Origin: Persephonella sp.
GTDB lineage: Bacteria > Aquificota > Aquificia > Aquificales > Hydrogenothermaceae
NCBI RefSeq assembly: GCF_027023985.1
Contig: NZ_JALVTW010000030.1
Location: forward strand, 1 to 64,000
Direction: 5' to 3'
Length of the DNA stretch: 64,000 bases
The notes below the pieces were generated by a model. It was not told the DNA's origin. It saw nothing but the letters and a program-made list of their open reading frames with translations, and ran no database searches. This document shows positions 16,376-25,651 of this stretch, one piece after another (the first letter of the stretch is position 1; each line of letters starts with the position of its first letter). A program made the position numbers and the translations under genes.

Positions 16376-17056
16376 TTATCTCCTCACTACTACCATTGAT
16401 TCAAAACTAAAATTCAGGTAAGAAAAATCAGAAATTCCTACCTTTTTAATAAATGTTTTTGCTCTTTCTATACTTTTTTCAAGGTCTTTTGTGCTGAAAA
16501 CCACAATTTTGTTATCTGAGGTTTTACAGGCTATCTGGCTTTTATAAACGTAGAATCTTTTTATATTAAGCAGGTTTTGGAATTCTTCCTTAATCAAATC
16601 TACCTTCTGTAATTTTTCTTTTTTTATAGTTTTATCATTATATACTATGACAGGAAGATTTTTTGTATATTTTTTACCATAATATTTTGGGTCTAATCTG
16701 ACACCATCCTCATCAATTAGATACTGCTTTTTCTTATAAGAGATAATTGCAAAAGGTTTTCTCTCAAGGACTATAAGGTCTACATTACCGACAAATAATC
16801 TATTAATAGCCACTTCCTTTACAAAGTTATATTTTTTTAGTTCTTTTTTTATTTTGTCCTTATCTATGAAAAACCAGTTTTCCTTTTCAAATATTTTTTT
16901 GATATCTTCTTTTGTAAATTTGTCTGTTCCTTTTACGTTTACCTGTTTTATCTCAAAAAATTCCTTTACATAAGGAAGTGTTGGAGAAAATATTCCAAAC
17001 GCTGCACACAAAATTATCCAGAAAGATGCAATGGCTATTTTTGTTTTTTTACTCAT
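16376..17056 (-). CDS. ftsQ: Cell division protein FtsQ/DivIB
   Basis: A bitopic divisome protein with a short cytoplasmic tail, one membrane helix (residues about 6-26) and an extracytoplasmic POTRA domain starting at FEIKQVNVKGTDKFTKEDI. Then follows the beta domain with LERKPFAIISYKKKQYLIDEDG, which fits FtsQ. The sequence is poorly conserved, so the call rests on this motif order, its 226-residue size and its place between ddl and ftsA. It overlaps ddl by 8 bases. Confidence 0.88.
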   Translation of the reverse strand: MSKKTKIAIASFWIILCAAFGIFSPTLPYVKEFFEIKQVNVKGTDKFTKEDIKKIFEKENWFFIDKDKIKKELKKYNFVKEVAINRLFVGNVDLIVLERKPFAIISYKKKQYLIDEDGVRLDPKYYGKKYTKNLPVIVYNDKTIKKEKLQKVDLIKEEFQNLLNIKRFYVYKSQIACKTSDNKIVVFSTKDLEKSIERAKTFIKKVGISDFSYLNFSFESMVVVRR

Positions 17057-17960
17057 TTAAAGCTCCTTTTATTATTTCCAGAACAAGATTATCAAAATCT
17101 ATTCCTTTTGCAGCTGCTGCTTTCGGAACAAGGCTATGGTCTGTCATACCGGGAATTGTGTTTATTTCCAGTAAATAAGGAGTTTCTTTTTCATCAAGCA
17201 TATAATCTATCCTTACAACACCTCTGCATTCAAGCAATCTGTAGAGTTTTAGAGAATCTTCTTCCAGTTTTTTTCGTGTTTCCTCTTTCATATATGGCGA
17301 GATTATATACTGTGTTTTTTCTGATATGTATTTGTTTTCAAAATCATAAAATCCTTCTTCTACTTTTATTTCAATTGGTTCTAAAACCTGCCCGTTAAGA
17401 ATTCCAATGGTAATCTCTCTTCCTTTTATGTATTGTTCAATCAGGACTTTAGAATCAAGTTCCAATGCCTTCTTAACTGCCTCTGTTAGTTCTTGGTTGT
17501 TATTAACTATGAAAACCCCTATTGATGAACCTTCTGTGTCTGGTTTTACAACAAGAGGAAATGGAAGATTAATATTTTCTAATTGGGAAATATCTTCTAT
17601 TAAAACCCAGTCTGGTGTATTTATACCATTAGCACGGGCAATCTCTTTAGTTAGGTTTTTATCAATGGCTATAGCACTGGCTTTTATAGGAGAACCTGTG
17701 TATTTAAAGCCCAGGATTTCAAGAAATCCTTGTATTGCTCCATCTTCACCACCTTTACCGTGAAGCATATTAAAAACAAGGTCTGGATTATATTCAAGCA
17801 GGGATTTTGTGAATTCTGGAGGATTTATAGGGTCAAAAACTTTGTAGTTTAGGGATAATCTTTTCAGTGCTCCTTCAACTGCCTGACCACTTTTTATTGA
17901 TATTTCTCTTTCTGATGAAGATCCTCCGTATAATAGTGCTATTTTTAGCTTATTCAACAA
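17049..17960 (-). CDS. ddl: D-alanine--D-alanine ligase
   Basis: An ATP-grasp ligase making D-Ala-D-Ala for the peptidoglycan stem peptide. Visible: LYGGSSSEREISIKSG (N-terminal substrate loop), MLHGKGGEDGAIQG, PLVVKPDTEGSSIGV and the C-terminal LLEINTIPGMTDHSLVPKAA with metal-binding Glu and Asn. It has 303 residues. The start is one of two tandem TTG codons overlapping the murB end by 11 bases; no ATG is available nearby. It lies between murB and ftsQ, as in many dcw clusters. Confidence 0.95.
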   Translation of the reverse strand: MLNKLKIALLYGGSSSEREISIKSGQAVEGALKRLSLNYKVFDPINPPEFTKSLLEYNPDLVFNMLHGKGGEDGAIQGFLEILGFKYTGSPIKASAIAIDKNLTKEIARANGINTPDWVLIEDISQLENINLPFPLVVKPDTEGSSIGVFIVNNNQELTEAVKKALELDSKVLIEQYIKGREITIGILNGQVLEPIEIKVEEGFYDFENKYISEKTQYIISPYMKEETRKKLEEDSLKLYRLLECRGVVRIDYMLDEKETPYLLEINTIPGMTDHSLVPKAAAAKGIDFDNLVLEIIKGALNE

Positions 17961-18822
17961 TTTCTATTTCCCTTTCAAGTTTAATTTTGTATAATTCCCC
18001 AATTCTTCTTTCGGCAGTCTGTATTAATTCCTTTAATTCTTTGAACCTTCCTCCACCAAAATTGATCAGAAAGTTGGCATGCTTGTCTGAGAAGGCGACA
18101 TTTCCTATTCTGTATCCTTTTAGACCAGCTTTTTCAAGCAAATATCCCGCTGCATAATTTGGAGGGTTTTTGAATGTTGAACCTGATGTTGGCAGATTAA
18201 GTGGCTGTTTTTTATTTCTCTCTTCAAGATGTTTTTTAATTATCTGGGCTATATTCTTGTCAGAAGGTTTTAGCTTTATTGTAGCTTCAAAAATAAAACC
18301 ATTTTTCTGGAATGGTGAATATCTGTATCTAAAATCTATTTCCTTTCTTTTTAGTTTATGAATATTTCCCTTTTTATCTATCCATACAACCTCATGGATT
18401 ATATCTGCAATCTCACTGCCAAAAGCCCCTGCATTCATAACAACTGCACCACCGATTGTTGCAGGAATACCTGAAAGATTTTCAAAGCCTTCCAGATTAT
18501 ATTTTTTTACTATTGAGTTTATTATTCTAAAACTTACCCCTGCCTGTGCTTTAATATAAAAAAAACCTTCTTTTTCTGTGATTTCATACTTTTTTAGATT
18601 TTTTGTTGAAACAAATATATGTTCTAAAATCCCATCAGAAAAAACAGTATTACTGCCTATGCCTATTGGAAAAAATCGTTTATCTATATCTAAAGAAAGT
18701 TTAATAAGGTCAATGATTTCTTGTTGATTTTTTGGAAAATAAACCTTTTTTGCTGTGCCACCTATTTTTATTGTGCAAAACTTAGATAAATCAACATTTT
18801 CTTCAAACTCTATCCAGTTCAT
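17950..18822 (-). CDS. murB: UDP-N-acetylenolpyruvoylglucosamine reductase
   Basis: A FAD enzyme that reduces UDP-GlcNAc-enolpyruvate to UDP-MurNAc with NADPH. Visible: GGTAKKVYFPKNQQE (FAD domain), PIGIGSNTVFSDG, GIPATIGGAVVMNAGAFGSE, and LPTSGSTFKNP with the catalytic serine. The 290-residue size suits the shorter (type II) form. The ATG at 18822 is preferred over a TTG one codon earlier. It overlaps the murG 3' end by 20 bases. murC, often found between murG and murB, is absent here. Confidence 0.95.
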   Translation of the reverse strand: MNWIEFEENVDLSKFCTIKIGGTAKKVYFPKNQQEIIDLIKLSLDIDKRFFPIGIGSNTVFSDGILEHIFVSTKNLKKYEITEKEGFFYIKAQAGVSFRIINSIVKKYNLEGFENLSGIPATIGGAVVMNAGAFGSEIADIIHEVVWIDKKGNIHKLKRKEIDFRYRYSPFQKNGFIFEATIKLKPSDKNIAQIIKKHLEERNKKQPLNLPTSGSTFKNPPNYAAGYLLEKAGLKGYRIGNVAFSDKHANFLINFGGGRFKELKELIQTAERRIGELYKIKLEREIEIVE

Positions 18823-19858
18823 CAAATATCTCTTTAATTATTTTTTCTGCTGAATCAGGTATGTATAAAGATTTTATCTCTTTTTGTATGTTTTTTGATA
18901 GTAAATCATCTATCTTTTCCTGCAAGGTTTCCAGTGTTAACTGGTTTTCCCTTATTATATGGCACAGTCCTTTTTCTTCAAGCCATTTAACATTGTGATA
19001 CTGATGGTCTGAGGCTGCATAAGGATAAGGTATAAAAACTGCAGGTTTACCAGCTGCAAGTATTTCATAGGTTGAGGCGGCACCTGAACGGGAAATAACA
19101 ATATCTGATGCAGAATATAAAATTCCCATTCTGTCATAAAAATCAAAATATTTTATATTTTCAGGTAGATTATCAGGTTTTTTGAAATTTTTACCACCTA
19201 TTAGAATAAACTGCAGATCTTTCCTTTTTTGTGCCAGTTTTATGGCATTTTCAGAAAGCACTTTTGAACCCTGACTTCCTCCGAAAACAAGGACCGTTTT
19301 TTTATCGGGGATACCGATAATTTCTCGGGCTTTTTCTTGGGAAATTTTTAGATCTTTTAAAAGTTCCTGTCTCAGCGGTAAACCGGTTAAAACTGTTTTG
19401 TTCTTTGGAAAATAATTTTTTGATACTTCAAAAGTTATAAATATTTTTTTTGCAAATAAGGATAGTAGTTTGTTTGTATAAGATGGTATCGAGTTTTGCT
19501 CATGCAGAAACAAGGGAACATTGCTTAATGCTGCAGCAAGTCCAAGGGGTAGAGATGAGTATCCACCAAAGCATAAAACAAATTCAGGTTTTTCTTTTTT
19601 TATTAATGATCTGATGAAAAGGGCTGTTTTTAGCAGTTTTAGTGCTGATTTAACTGCATTTTTGGGGCTTCTTCCTCTTACCCCTTCTATATCAAATAAA
19701 TATTTTTCTGATGCCGGAAAATCTTTTTTGCTTTCTATTCCTTTCTTTGTTCCGAAATAAACAATCTGATATCCATAATTGATAAGCTCGTTAGCCACTG
19801 AAACAGCAGGATAAAAATGTCCACCTGTTCCGCCACCTGCAATAAAAACCTTTTTCAA
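18803..19858 (-). CDS. murG: UDP-GlcNAc--lipid I glycosyltransferase MurG
   Basis: Adds GlcNAc to lipid I to make lipid II on the inner membrane face. The GT-B fold is marked by GGGTGGHFYPAVSVA at the N terminus, LHEQNSIPSYTNK near 115, VFGGSQGSKVLSE and SRSGAASTYEILAAGKPAVFIPYP in the UDP-binding half. It has 351 residues. The start is TTG within TTGA, which also holds the ftsW stop; GAGGT lies about 10 bases upstream. This implies translational coupling with ftsW. Confidence 0.95.
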   Translation of the reverse strand: MKKVFIAGGGTGGHFYPAVSVANELINYGYQIVYFGTKKGIESKKDFPASEKYLFDIEGVRGRSPKNAVKSALKLLKTALFIRSLIKKEKPEFVLCFGGYSSLPLGLAAALSNVPLFLHEQNSIPSYTNKLLSLFAKKIFITFEVSKNYFPKNKTVLTGLPLRQELLKDLKISQEKAREIIGIPDKKTVLVFGGSQGSKVLSENAIKLAQKRKDLQFILIGGKNFKKPDNLPENIKYFDFYDRMGILYSASDIVISRSGAASTYEILAAGKPAVFIPYPYAASDHQYHNVKWLEEKGLCHIIRENQLTLETLQEKIDDLLSKNIQKEIKSLYIPDSAEKIIKEIFDELDRV

Positions 19859-20985
19859 CTGATTACTGACCTCTTATATATGCTTTTTTTAGGCTCTTTT
19901 GAAAGTCTAAGGAGTATTCCAGCAGATATTGCCATTATAAGTAGAGATGAACCTCCATAGCTGATAAACGGAAGTGTAAACCCTGTAGGTGGGAATATGC
20001 TGGAATTCACTGCCATATGCATAAGTGCCTGTAAAACTATCAAGTATGTTACTCCGATTCCTAAAATCTGTGAAAAAGTATCATCAAGGTCAAGGCTAAT
20101 CTTTATTCCCCTGTATAAAATAACAAGGAATATTCCAATTATCAAAACAGCCCCTATAAAGCCTGCTTCTTCTCCTATAAGGGCGAATATATAGTCTGTA
20201 TGTATCTCAGGTAGATATTTAAGCTTCTGAGTCCCGCCGCCTATTCCTTCACCTGTAAGTCCACCTTTTACAAAGGCGAGGATTGCTTGAAATACCTGAT
20301 AACTAACACCTGAACGATTTGCTATAGGATCAAGCATTGCCTCAATTCTTTTGTGGGCATAATGGGAGAACATTATTACATAAATAAAAACAGGGGTGGC
20401 CAAAATAGGAAAAACCATAACTTTCAGGGTAGATAATCTTGAACTGAACATAATTAAAAATGTAAGCAATGCAATAAAAATTGCCGCCCCCTTATGGGGT
20501 TCTATCAAGACTAAGGCAATCACAACCACAGGAAAAGATAATGCAACAAAAATAGCCGTCCAGCTTCTTAGGAATTTTTCATCATTTTCTTTCCGTGATA
20601 TAAAATATGCAAGAAATAAAATAACAGATAGCTTTGCCAGTTCAGAAGGCTGAAATCTGGCAAAACCAAGGTCTATCCATCTTTTAACCGATAAACCGCT
20701 AATACTGGCCGGCATTATAAGAACTATTACAAGTAATACTATTGTAAGTAAAGCAAGGGGATAAGCAATCTTTTTTAGAGTTTCTATGGGTGTCAGATAG
20801 GCTCCTATCATTGCTATGAAACCAATAAGCAACCATACAATTTCCCGTTTAAGATATAAAAACGGGTCTTTATGGTTTATAAGTGAAGGTATTGATGTGG
20901 CACTATAAACAAAAACAAGCCCTAAAATCATCAAAACAAAAAAAGCTATAAATAAAACCCTATCAAAATAAAAATTTCTTATCAT
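19855..20985 (-). CDS. ftsW: SEDS peptidoglycan glycosyltransferase FtsW
   Basis: A polytopic membrane protein (about ten hydrophobic helices in 376 residues) of the SEDS family that polymerises lipid II at the septum. Motifs: VYSATS near 25, RWIDLGFARFQPSELAKLS near 105, GLTGEGIGGGTQKLKYLPE near 250, and the C-terminal PFISYGGSSLL. FtsW rather than RodA is inferred from its place between murD and murG. The ATG follows the murD stop with no gap. Confidence 0.94.
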   Translation of the reverse strand: MIRNFYFDRVLFIAFFVLMILGLVFVYSATSIPSLINHKDPFLYLKREIVWLLIGFIAMIGAYLTPIETLKKIAYPLALLTIVLLVIVLIMPASISGLSVKRWIDLGFARFQPSELAKLSVILFLAYFISRKENDEKFLRSWTAIFVALSFPVVVIALVLIEPHKGAAIFIALLTFLIMFSSRLSTLKVMVFPILATPVFIYVIMFSHYAHKRIEAMLDPIANRSGVSYQVFQAILAFVKGGLTGEGIGGGTQKLKYLPEIHTDYIFALIGEEAGFIGAVLIIGIFLVILYRGIKISLDLDDTFSQILGIGVTYLIVLQALMHMAVNSSIFPPTGFTLPFISYGGSSLLIMAISAGILLRLSKEPKKSIYKRSVIS

Positions 20986-22230
20986 CTATTCCATTTCTTC
21001 TACTATTTTATTGAATTGTTCCCCTCTGTCTATATAATTTTTGAACATATCAAAGCTGGCACATCCAGGGGAAAATAAAATTATATTCCCTTTTTCGACC
21101 AGAGAATAAGCTGTCTTTACAGCTTCTTTTAGTGTATCTGCCAAATATATTTTCTCAGGTTGATTTATCATCTTTTGGAGAAGTTCTTTATCCTGACCGA
21201 TGATTACAAACTTTGATATATTTGGAATATTCCTTAAAACTGAAAAGTCTCCGCCTTTATATAATCCACCTAAAATAAGAACTACAGGTTCATCAAAACT
21301 TTCAACTGCCTTTATTACAGATTGAACGGTGGTTGATTTTGCATCATTATAAAACTTAATGCCGTTTATTTCTTTTTTAAATTCTATTCTGTATGGAAGG
21401 GATTTTAGCTCAGGGATTTTCTGGTTTATTTTTTCAACTGAAACTCCCTGTATATATGCTGCAAGGATAGCTGCCATTAGATTTTGGAGATTATGTTTTC
21501 CTATTAGTTTAAAGCCTGAAACATCTATTTTTTCTTGTTTACCGTTTATTTTTAAATACAGATATTTTCCATCAGGATAAATACCTTCTATATTTTCCGG
21601 CAGTTTTTTCAGAGAAAAGTAATATATTTTGGCTTTTGTTGGGCTATTTTTTACATTTTCGTCATCAAAATTTAGGATAGCCATATCCTTTTCAGTCTGA
21701 TTTTTAAATAGTCTGTATTTTGAAAGTAGATAATGTTTTTCTTTTTTGTGCCAGTTTAGATGGTCTGTGGAAAAATTTAAAAAGATAGCTATATCAGGCT
21801 TGAAACTTTTTGTGGAGTATATCTGGAAAGATGAAAGTTCTAAAACAGCATTCTTTTTGTTTTCCTTTATCACGTTGATAAACGGTTCTCCATAATTTCC
21901 GCCTATAAATGGACTTTTTTCTTCAAGAAGTTGTCCCAGAATATAAGTTGTTGTTGATTTACCATCTGTTCCTGTTATTGCTGTAATAAAACCGTCAAAA
22001 TATCTGTATGCAAATTCTATATCTCCAATTATTTCTATATTATTTTTTCTGGCAAGTTTGTATATCCGATGAAAAAAGGGAACTCCCGGAGAAACAATTA
22101 TCTGATTTATTTTTTTTAAATCTTCCATTGAAAAATCAGAATCATCTCTTATTAATACTTTTTCTCCCCTTTTTTGTAAAAAATCAAAAACAGCCTGTCC
22201 TGTCTTACCTTTTCCGTAAACTAATACCAC
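20986..22230 (-). CDS. murD: UDP-N-acetylmuramoyl-L-alanine--D-glutamate ligase
   Basis: A cytoplasmic Mur ligase that adds D-glutamate to UDP-MurNAc-L-Ala. Visible: N-terminal Rossmann GKGKTGQAVFDFL, P-loop ITGTDGKSTTTY near 90, ELSSFQ, NFSTDHLNWH, and the C-terminal ILGGLYKGGDF and FSPGCASFDMF. At 414 residues it is slightly short for the family. The start is GTG with GGGG about 6 bases upstream. It is the first gene of the visible minus-strand cluster and is divergent from the carboxylase gene. Confidence 0.94.
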   Translation of the reverse strand: MVLVYGKGKTGQAVFDFLQKRGEKVLIRDDSDFSMEDLKKINQIIVSPGVPFFHRIYKLARKNNIEIIGDIEFAYRYFDGFITAITGTDGKSTTTYILGQLLEEKSPFIGGNYGEPFINVIKENKKNAVLELSSFQIYSTKSFKPDIAIFLNFSTDHLNWHKKEKHYLLSKYRLFKNQTEKDMAILNFDDENVKNSPTKAKIYYFSLKKLPENIEGIYPDGKYLYLKINGKQEKIDVSGFKLIGKHNLQNLMAAILAAYIQGVSVEKINQKIPELKSLPYRIEFKKEINGIKFYNDAKSTTVQSVIKAVESFDEPVVLILGGLYKGGDFSVLRNIPNISKFVIIGQDKELLQKMINQPEKIYLADTLKEAVKTAYSLVEKGNIILFSPGCASFDMFKNYIDRGEQFNKIVEEME

Positions 22231-22315
22231 CTGATACCCCTGAATATGATTAATACAAATTATTGTATAATATAGGAGACTTTATTCAGGATACTAATTA
22301 ATACGGGAGTTAAAG

Positions 22316-24151
22316 ATGGGAAGAACCATTGAATTTACAGATGTAACACTGAGGGATGGTCAGCAAAGCTTACTTGCAACAAGAGTAAGAACAGAAGATT
22401 TACTCCCTGCAGCTGAAAAATTAGACAAGGCAGGTTTCTGGTCTCTTGAGGTATGGGGTGGTGCAACATTTGATGTCTGCCTTAGATACCTGAAAGAAGA
22501 CCCTTGGGAAAGATTAAGAAAGTTTAAAGAAGTAGCCCCAAATACAAAACTTGAGATGCTTTTAAGGGGTCAAAATATTGTTGGATACAGACATTATCCG
22601 GATGATGTTGTTGAAGCATTTGTTAGAAAAGCTGCCGAAAATGGAATAGATGTTTTCAGGATATTTGACGCCCTTAATGATGTCAGAAATATGGAAGTTG
22701 CCATTTCAGTGGCAAAAGAAGAAGGAAAAATTGTAAAAGGAGTTCTTTCTTATACAATAAGCCCTGTTCATACTGTTGATTATTACGTTGGAGTTGCAAG
22801 ACAACTTAGAGACCTTGGGGTTGATATTATCTCAATAAAAGACCAGGCCGGAATTCTTTCTCCTAAAGTCGCCTATGAACTGGTAGGAAGACTAAAAGAA
22901 GAAGTAAAACTTCCAGTCCATGTTCATGCCCAATCAACAGCTGCAATGGCAGAAATGACACTGCTGAAATCTGTTGAAGCAGGGGCAGATATTATAGATA
23001 CAGATGTATCAACATGGTCATGGCTGACAGCTCACCCTCCAAATGAAACAATGGTTTATGTTCTCAGGGAATTTGGATATGAAACCAAGATAAATCTTGA
23101 TATTATTGAGGAAGTTGCTGAATATCTGAAAGAAGTGAGGAAAAAATACAAAAAATATGATACAGCTGAAAAATGGCCTGATTCTCAGGTTCTCATTCAC
23201 CAAATACCAGGTGGTATGATGTCAAACTTTGTTGCACAGCTTAAAGAAAATGATGCCCTTGATAAACTTGATGAAGTTAAGAAAGAAGTTGCAAGGGTTA
23301 GAGAAGACCTTGGATATCCTCCTCTTGTTACGCCAACATCACAGATTGTTGGAACACAGGCTTTACTAAATGTTCTACAAGGTGAAAGATACAAAGTAGT
23401 TACAAAAGAAACAAAAGATTACGTAAAAGGTCTCTATGGACGACCACCTGCACCAATTAAACCAGAAATCATTGAGAAAATCATAGGAGATGAAAAACCA
23501 ATCGAAGTAAGACCTGCAGACCTTCTTGAACCGGAACTTGATAAATGCACAGAAGAAGCTCAAAAAGTCGGTGCAAGAAGTGAGGAAGATATACTTTCTT
23601 ACTGTCTGTTCCCACAGGTTGCTAAAGAATTCTTTGAATGGAGAGAAAAATTTGAAAAAGGAGAGGCTCTACCTCCTGAAATTGAAGAAATCACAGAAGA
23701 GGAGGCCTGCACAACCAAAGCTCCAATTGAGTTTAATATAACTCTTCACGGTGAAACATACCATATCCAGATTGCTGGTGTAGGAAGTCCAGTTGAAGGT
23801 GGAACACCTTATTTTGTCCGTGTTGATGGAAGACTTGAGGAAACGATAGTCCAGCCTATCAGAGAAATTGAAGTTGGTGAAAGGATGGAAACTCTTCCTG
23901 AAGGTGTTCCGGCGAAGAGACCAAAGGCTGTTGATGTCGGAGATATAAGCTCCCCAATGCCTGGAAAAGTAGTTTCTGTAAAAGTTTCCCCAGGTGATAA
24001 AGTCAAAAAAGGTGATGTCCTTCTGATTGTGGAAGCTATGAAAATGGAAAATGAAATACATTCTCCGATAGATGGAACTGTTGAAGAGGTTTATGTGAGA
24101 GAAGGTGACCAAGTTAATCCTGATGAATGTCTGATGAGAATAATTCCTTAA
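22316..24151 (+). CDS. Biotin-dependent 2-oxoacid carboxylase, carboxyltransferase/biotin subunit (PycB or CfiA type)
   Basis: Transfers CO2 from carboxybiotin to a 2-oxoacid. The N-terminal TIM-barrel has the metal-site residues in TDVTLRDGQQS, SIKDQAG (carbamylated Lys) and VHVHAQS. The central conserved domain follows, and the C-terminal biotinyl domain has EAMKMEN with the biotin lysine. The product could be oxaloacetate (pyruvate carboxylase B) or oxalosuccinate (2-oxoglutarate carboxylase CfiA). The loop after the metal histidines (TDVSTWSWLTAHPPNE) departs from the usual pyruvate carboxylase pattern, so substrate is left open. The biotin carboxylase partner is not in the window. A TATAAT lies at 22266-22271 and GGGAG precedes the ATG. 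Confidence 0.85.
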   Translation: MGRTIEFTDVTLRDGQQSLLATRVRTEDLLPAAEKLDKAGFWSLEVWGGATFDVCLRYLKEDPWERLRKFKEVAPNTKLEMLLRGQNIVGYRHYPDDVVEAFVRKAAENGIDVFRIFDALNDVRNMEVAISVAKEEGKIVKGVLSYTISPVHTVDYYVGVARQLRDLGVDIISIKDQAGILSPKVAYELVGRLKEEVKLPVHVHAQSTAAMAEMTLLKSVEAGADIIDTDVSTWSWLTAHPPNETMVYVLREFGYETKINLDIIEEVAEYLKEVRKKYKKYDTAEKWPDSQVLIHQIPGGMMSNFVAQLKENDALDKLDEVKKEVARVREDLGYPPLVTPTSQIVGTQALLNVLQGERYKVVTKETKDYVKGLYGRPPAPIKPEIIEKIIGDEKPIEVRPADLLEPELDKCTEEAQKVGARSEEDILSYCLFPQVAKEFFEWREKFEKGEALPPEIEEITEEEACTTKAPIEFNITLHGETYHIQIAGVGSPVEGGTPYFVRVDGRLEETIVQPIREIEVGERMETLPEGVPAKRPKAVDVGDISSPMPGKVVSVKVSPGDKVKKGDVLLIVEAMKMENEIHSPIDGTVEEVYVREGDQVNPDECLMRIIP

Positions 24152-24160
24152 AAATAAAAA

Positions 24161-24180
24161 AGGGGGCTTTAAAGCCCCCT
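24161..24180. terminator. Bidirectional intrinsic terminator
   Basis: A perfect 20-base palindrome (AGGGGGCTTT with AAAGCCCCCT), flanked by T-runs on both strands, between the convergent carboxylase and gltD-like genes. Confidence 0.9.
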
Positions 24181-24189
24181 TTAAAAATT

Positions 24190-25638
24190 TTATTCTTCTC
24201 CTTCATACTCCCATTTTCCAGTCATAAGATACTCATGAATAGATTCTGCTGCATCTCTTCCGTGTCTAATCGCTGTTACAACAGTATCTCCACCATTTAC
24301 AACATCACCACCAGCGAAAATACCTTCTACGTTAGTTCTGTATTTGCTATCAACTGTTGAGAGGTTGTTCCATTTATCTATTTTTAATCCTGGAATATTT
24401 TTATATGCAACATCATTATACCCTTGTCCAACTGCCATGATAACGGCATCACATTCTATAATATGCTCAGAACCTTCTATTGGTTTAGGTCTTGGTCTTC
24501 CACCTTTTTCATCTGGAACAAGTTCCATTTTTATACATTTGAGACCTACAACTTCACCTTTATCATTTCCAATAACCTCTATTGGTTGTGTAAGCCAGTG
24601 AAAAATTGCTCCTTCTTCTGCCAGATGATCCCATTCTTCATCTTTAGCTGAGGATGTATCCCTTGTTCTTCTATAAACAAGGTGTGTTTCATTTCCAAGC
24701 CTGATAGAAGTAATCATACAATCAACTGCAGTAAATCCACCACCTATAACAGCAACTCTTTTATTTTTAGGTAGTTCTACATCTTCTTCAGGGGTAAGTA
24801 AAGGATGTGTATGACCAACATTGAGCTTCATAAGGAAACCAATGGCTGTATAAACACCTTTTAAATCTTCTCCTGGGATACCCATTTTCTTTCCTCTACC
24901 TGAACCGACAGCGAGGAAGATAGCATCAAACTGTTCCATAAGGGTTTCTATTGGAATATCTTTTCCTATTGTTACTCCTGTGATAATTTCCACACCAAGT
25001 TTTTTAATCAGGTCTATCTCAAAATCAAGGGCATGTCTATCAAGCCTTGCCATAGGTATTCCATATCTCATAACTCCACCGGTAAATGGCAGGGCCTCAA
25101 ATACTGTAACAGAATGACCTTTTCTGGCAAGGAAATATGCAGCTGATAATCCTGCAGGACCTGCTCCTACTACTGCAACTTTTTTACCTGTAGGAGGTTC
25201 TTTTTCATCAACCCACTCTAAACCGGACATTCTTACAGAATCACCGACAAATCTTTCAAGTCCTCCGATACTTACCGCCTGACCGTTATCTTTAAATGTT
25301 AGAACACAGGTGCTTTCACAGAGTCTATCCTGCGGACAAACCCTTCCACATACAGAAGAGAATGGATTTTTCTGTCTTAAGATTTTGTAAGCACCAAAAA
25401 CATCATCATGCTGAATTCTTTCAATCCATTTTTCCATCTCACTCTCAACAGGGCAAGAAGGTGTGCAAGGAGGTTTTCTACACAAAATACATCTGAAAGC
25501 CTCATCTTTAGCTGCAGTATGACCAAATCCTAAAATAAATTCTTTAAATGTGTGTTTTCTCCTTTCAGGTTCAAGAAGAGGAATAGGATTTCTATCGTGT
25601 CTGCGGTAAACCGGTCTTTCTCTTTTTTTCTTTTCCAT
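24190..25638 (-). CDS. GltD-like NADPH-dependent flavoprotein (glutamate synthase small-subunit family)
   Basis: A FAD/NADPH oxidoreductase carrying electrons from NADPH to a partner such as the glutamate synthase large subunit. Two cysteine clusters for [4Fe-4S] lie in the N-terminal domain (CILCRKPPCTPSCP and CGRVCPQDRLCESTC). Then come the FAD site VVGAGPAGLSAAYF and the NADPH site VIGGGFTAVDC, and the C-terminal GIFAGGDVVNGGDTVVTA. It is about 480 residues, as for stand-alone GltD homologues. No GltB lies nearby, so the partner is unknown. The second of two tandem ATGs (25638) has the better spacing from AGGAGGT. It follows argF by 13 bases. Confidence 0.85.
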   Translation of the reverse strand: MEKKKRERPVYRRHDRNPIPLLEPERRKHTFKEFILGFGHTAAKDEAFRCILCRKPPCTPSCPVESEMEKWIERIQHDDVFGAYKILRQKNPFSSVCGRVCPQDRLCESTCVLTFKDNGQAVSIGGLERFVGDSVRMSGLEWVDEKEPPTGKKVAVVGAGPAGLSAAYFLARKGHSVTVFEALPFTGGVMRYGIPMARLDRHALDFEIDLIKKLGVEIITGVTIGKDIPIETLMEQFDAIFLAVGSGRGKKMGIPGEDLKGVYTAIGFLMKLNVGHTHPLLTPEEDVELPKNKRVAVIGGGFTAVDCMITSIRLGNETHLVYRRTRDTSSAKDEEWDHLAEEGAIFHWLTQPIEVIGNDKGEVVGLKCIKMELVPDEKGGRPRPKPIEGSEHIIECDAVIMAVGQGYNDVAYKNIPGLKIDKWNNLSTVDSKYRTNVEGIFAGGDVVNGGDTVVTAIRHGRDAAESIHEYLMTGKWEYEGEE

Positions 25639-25651
25639 CATTACCTCCTGT

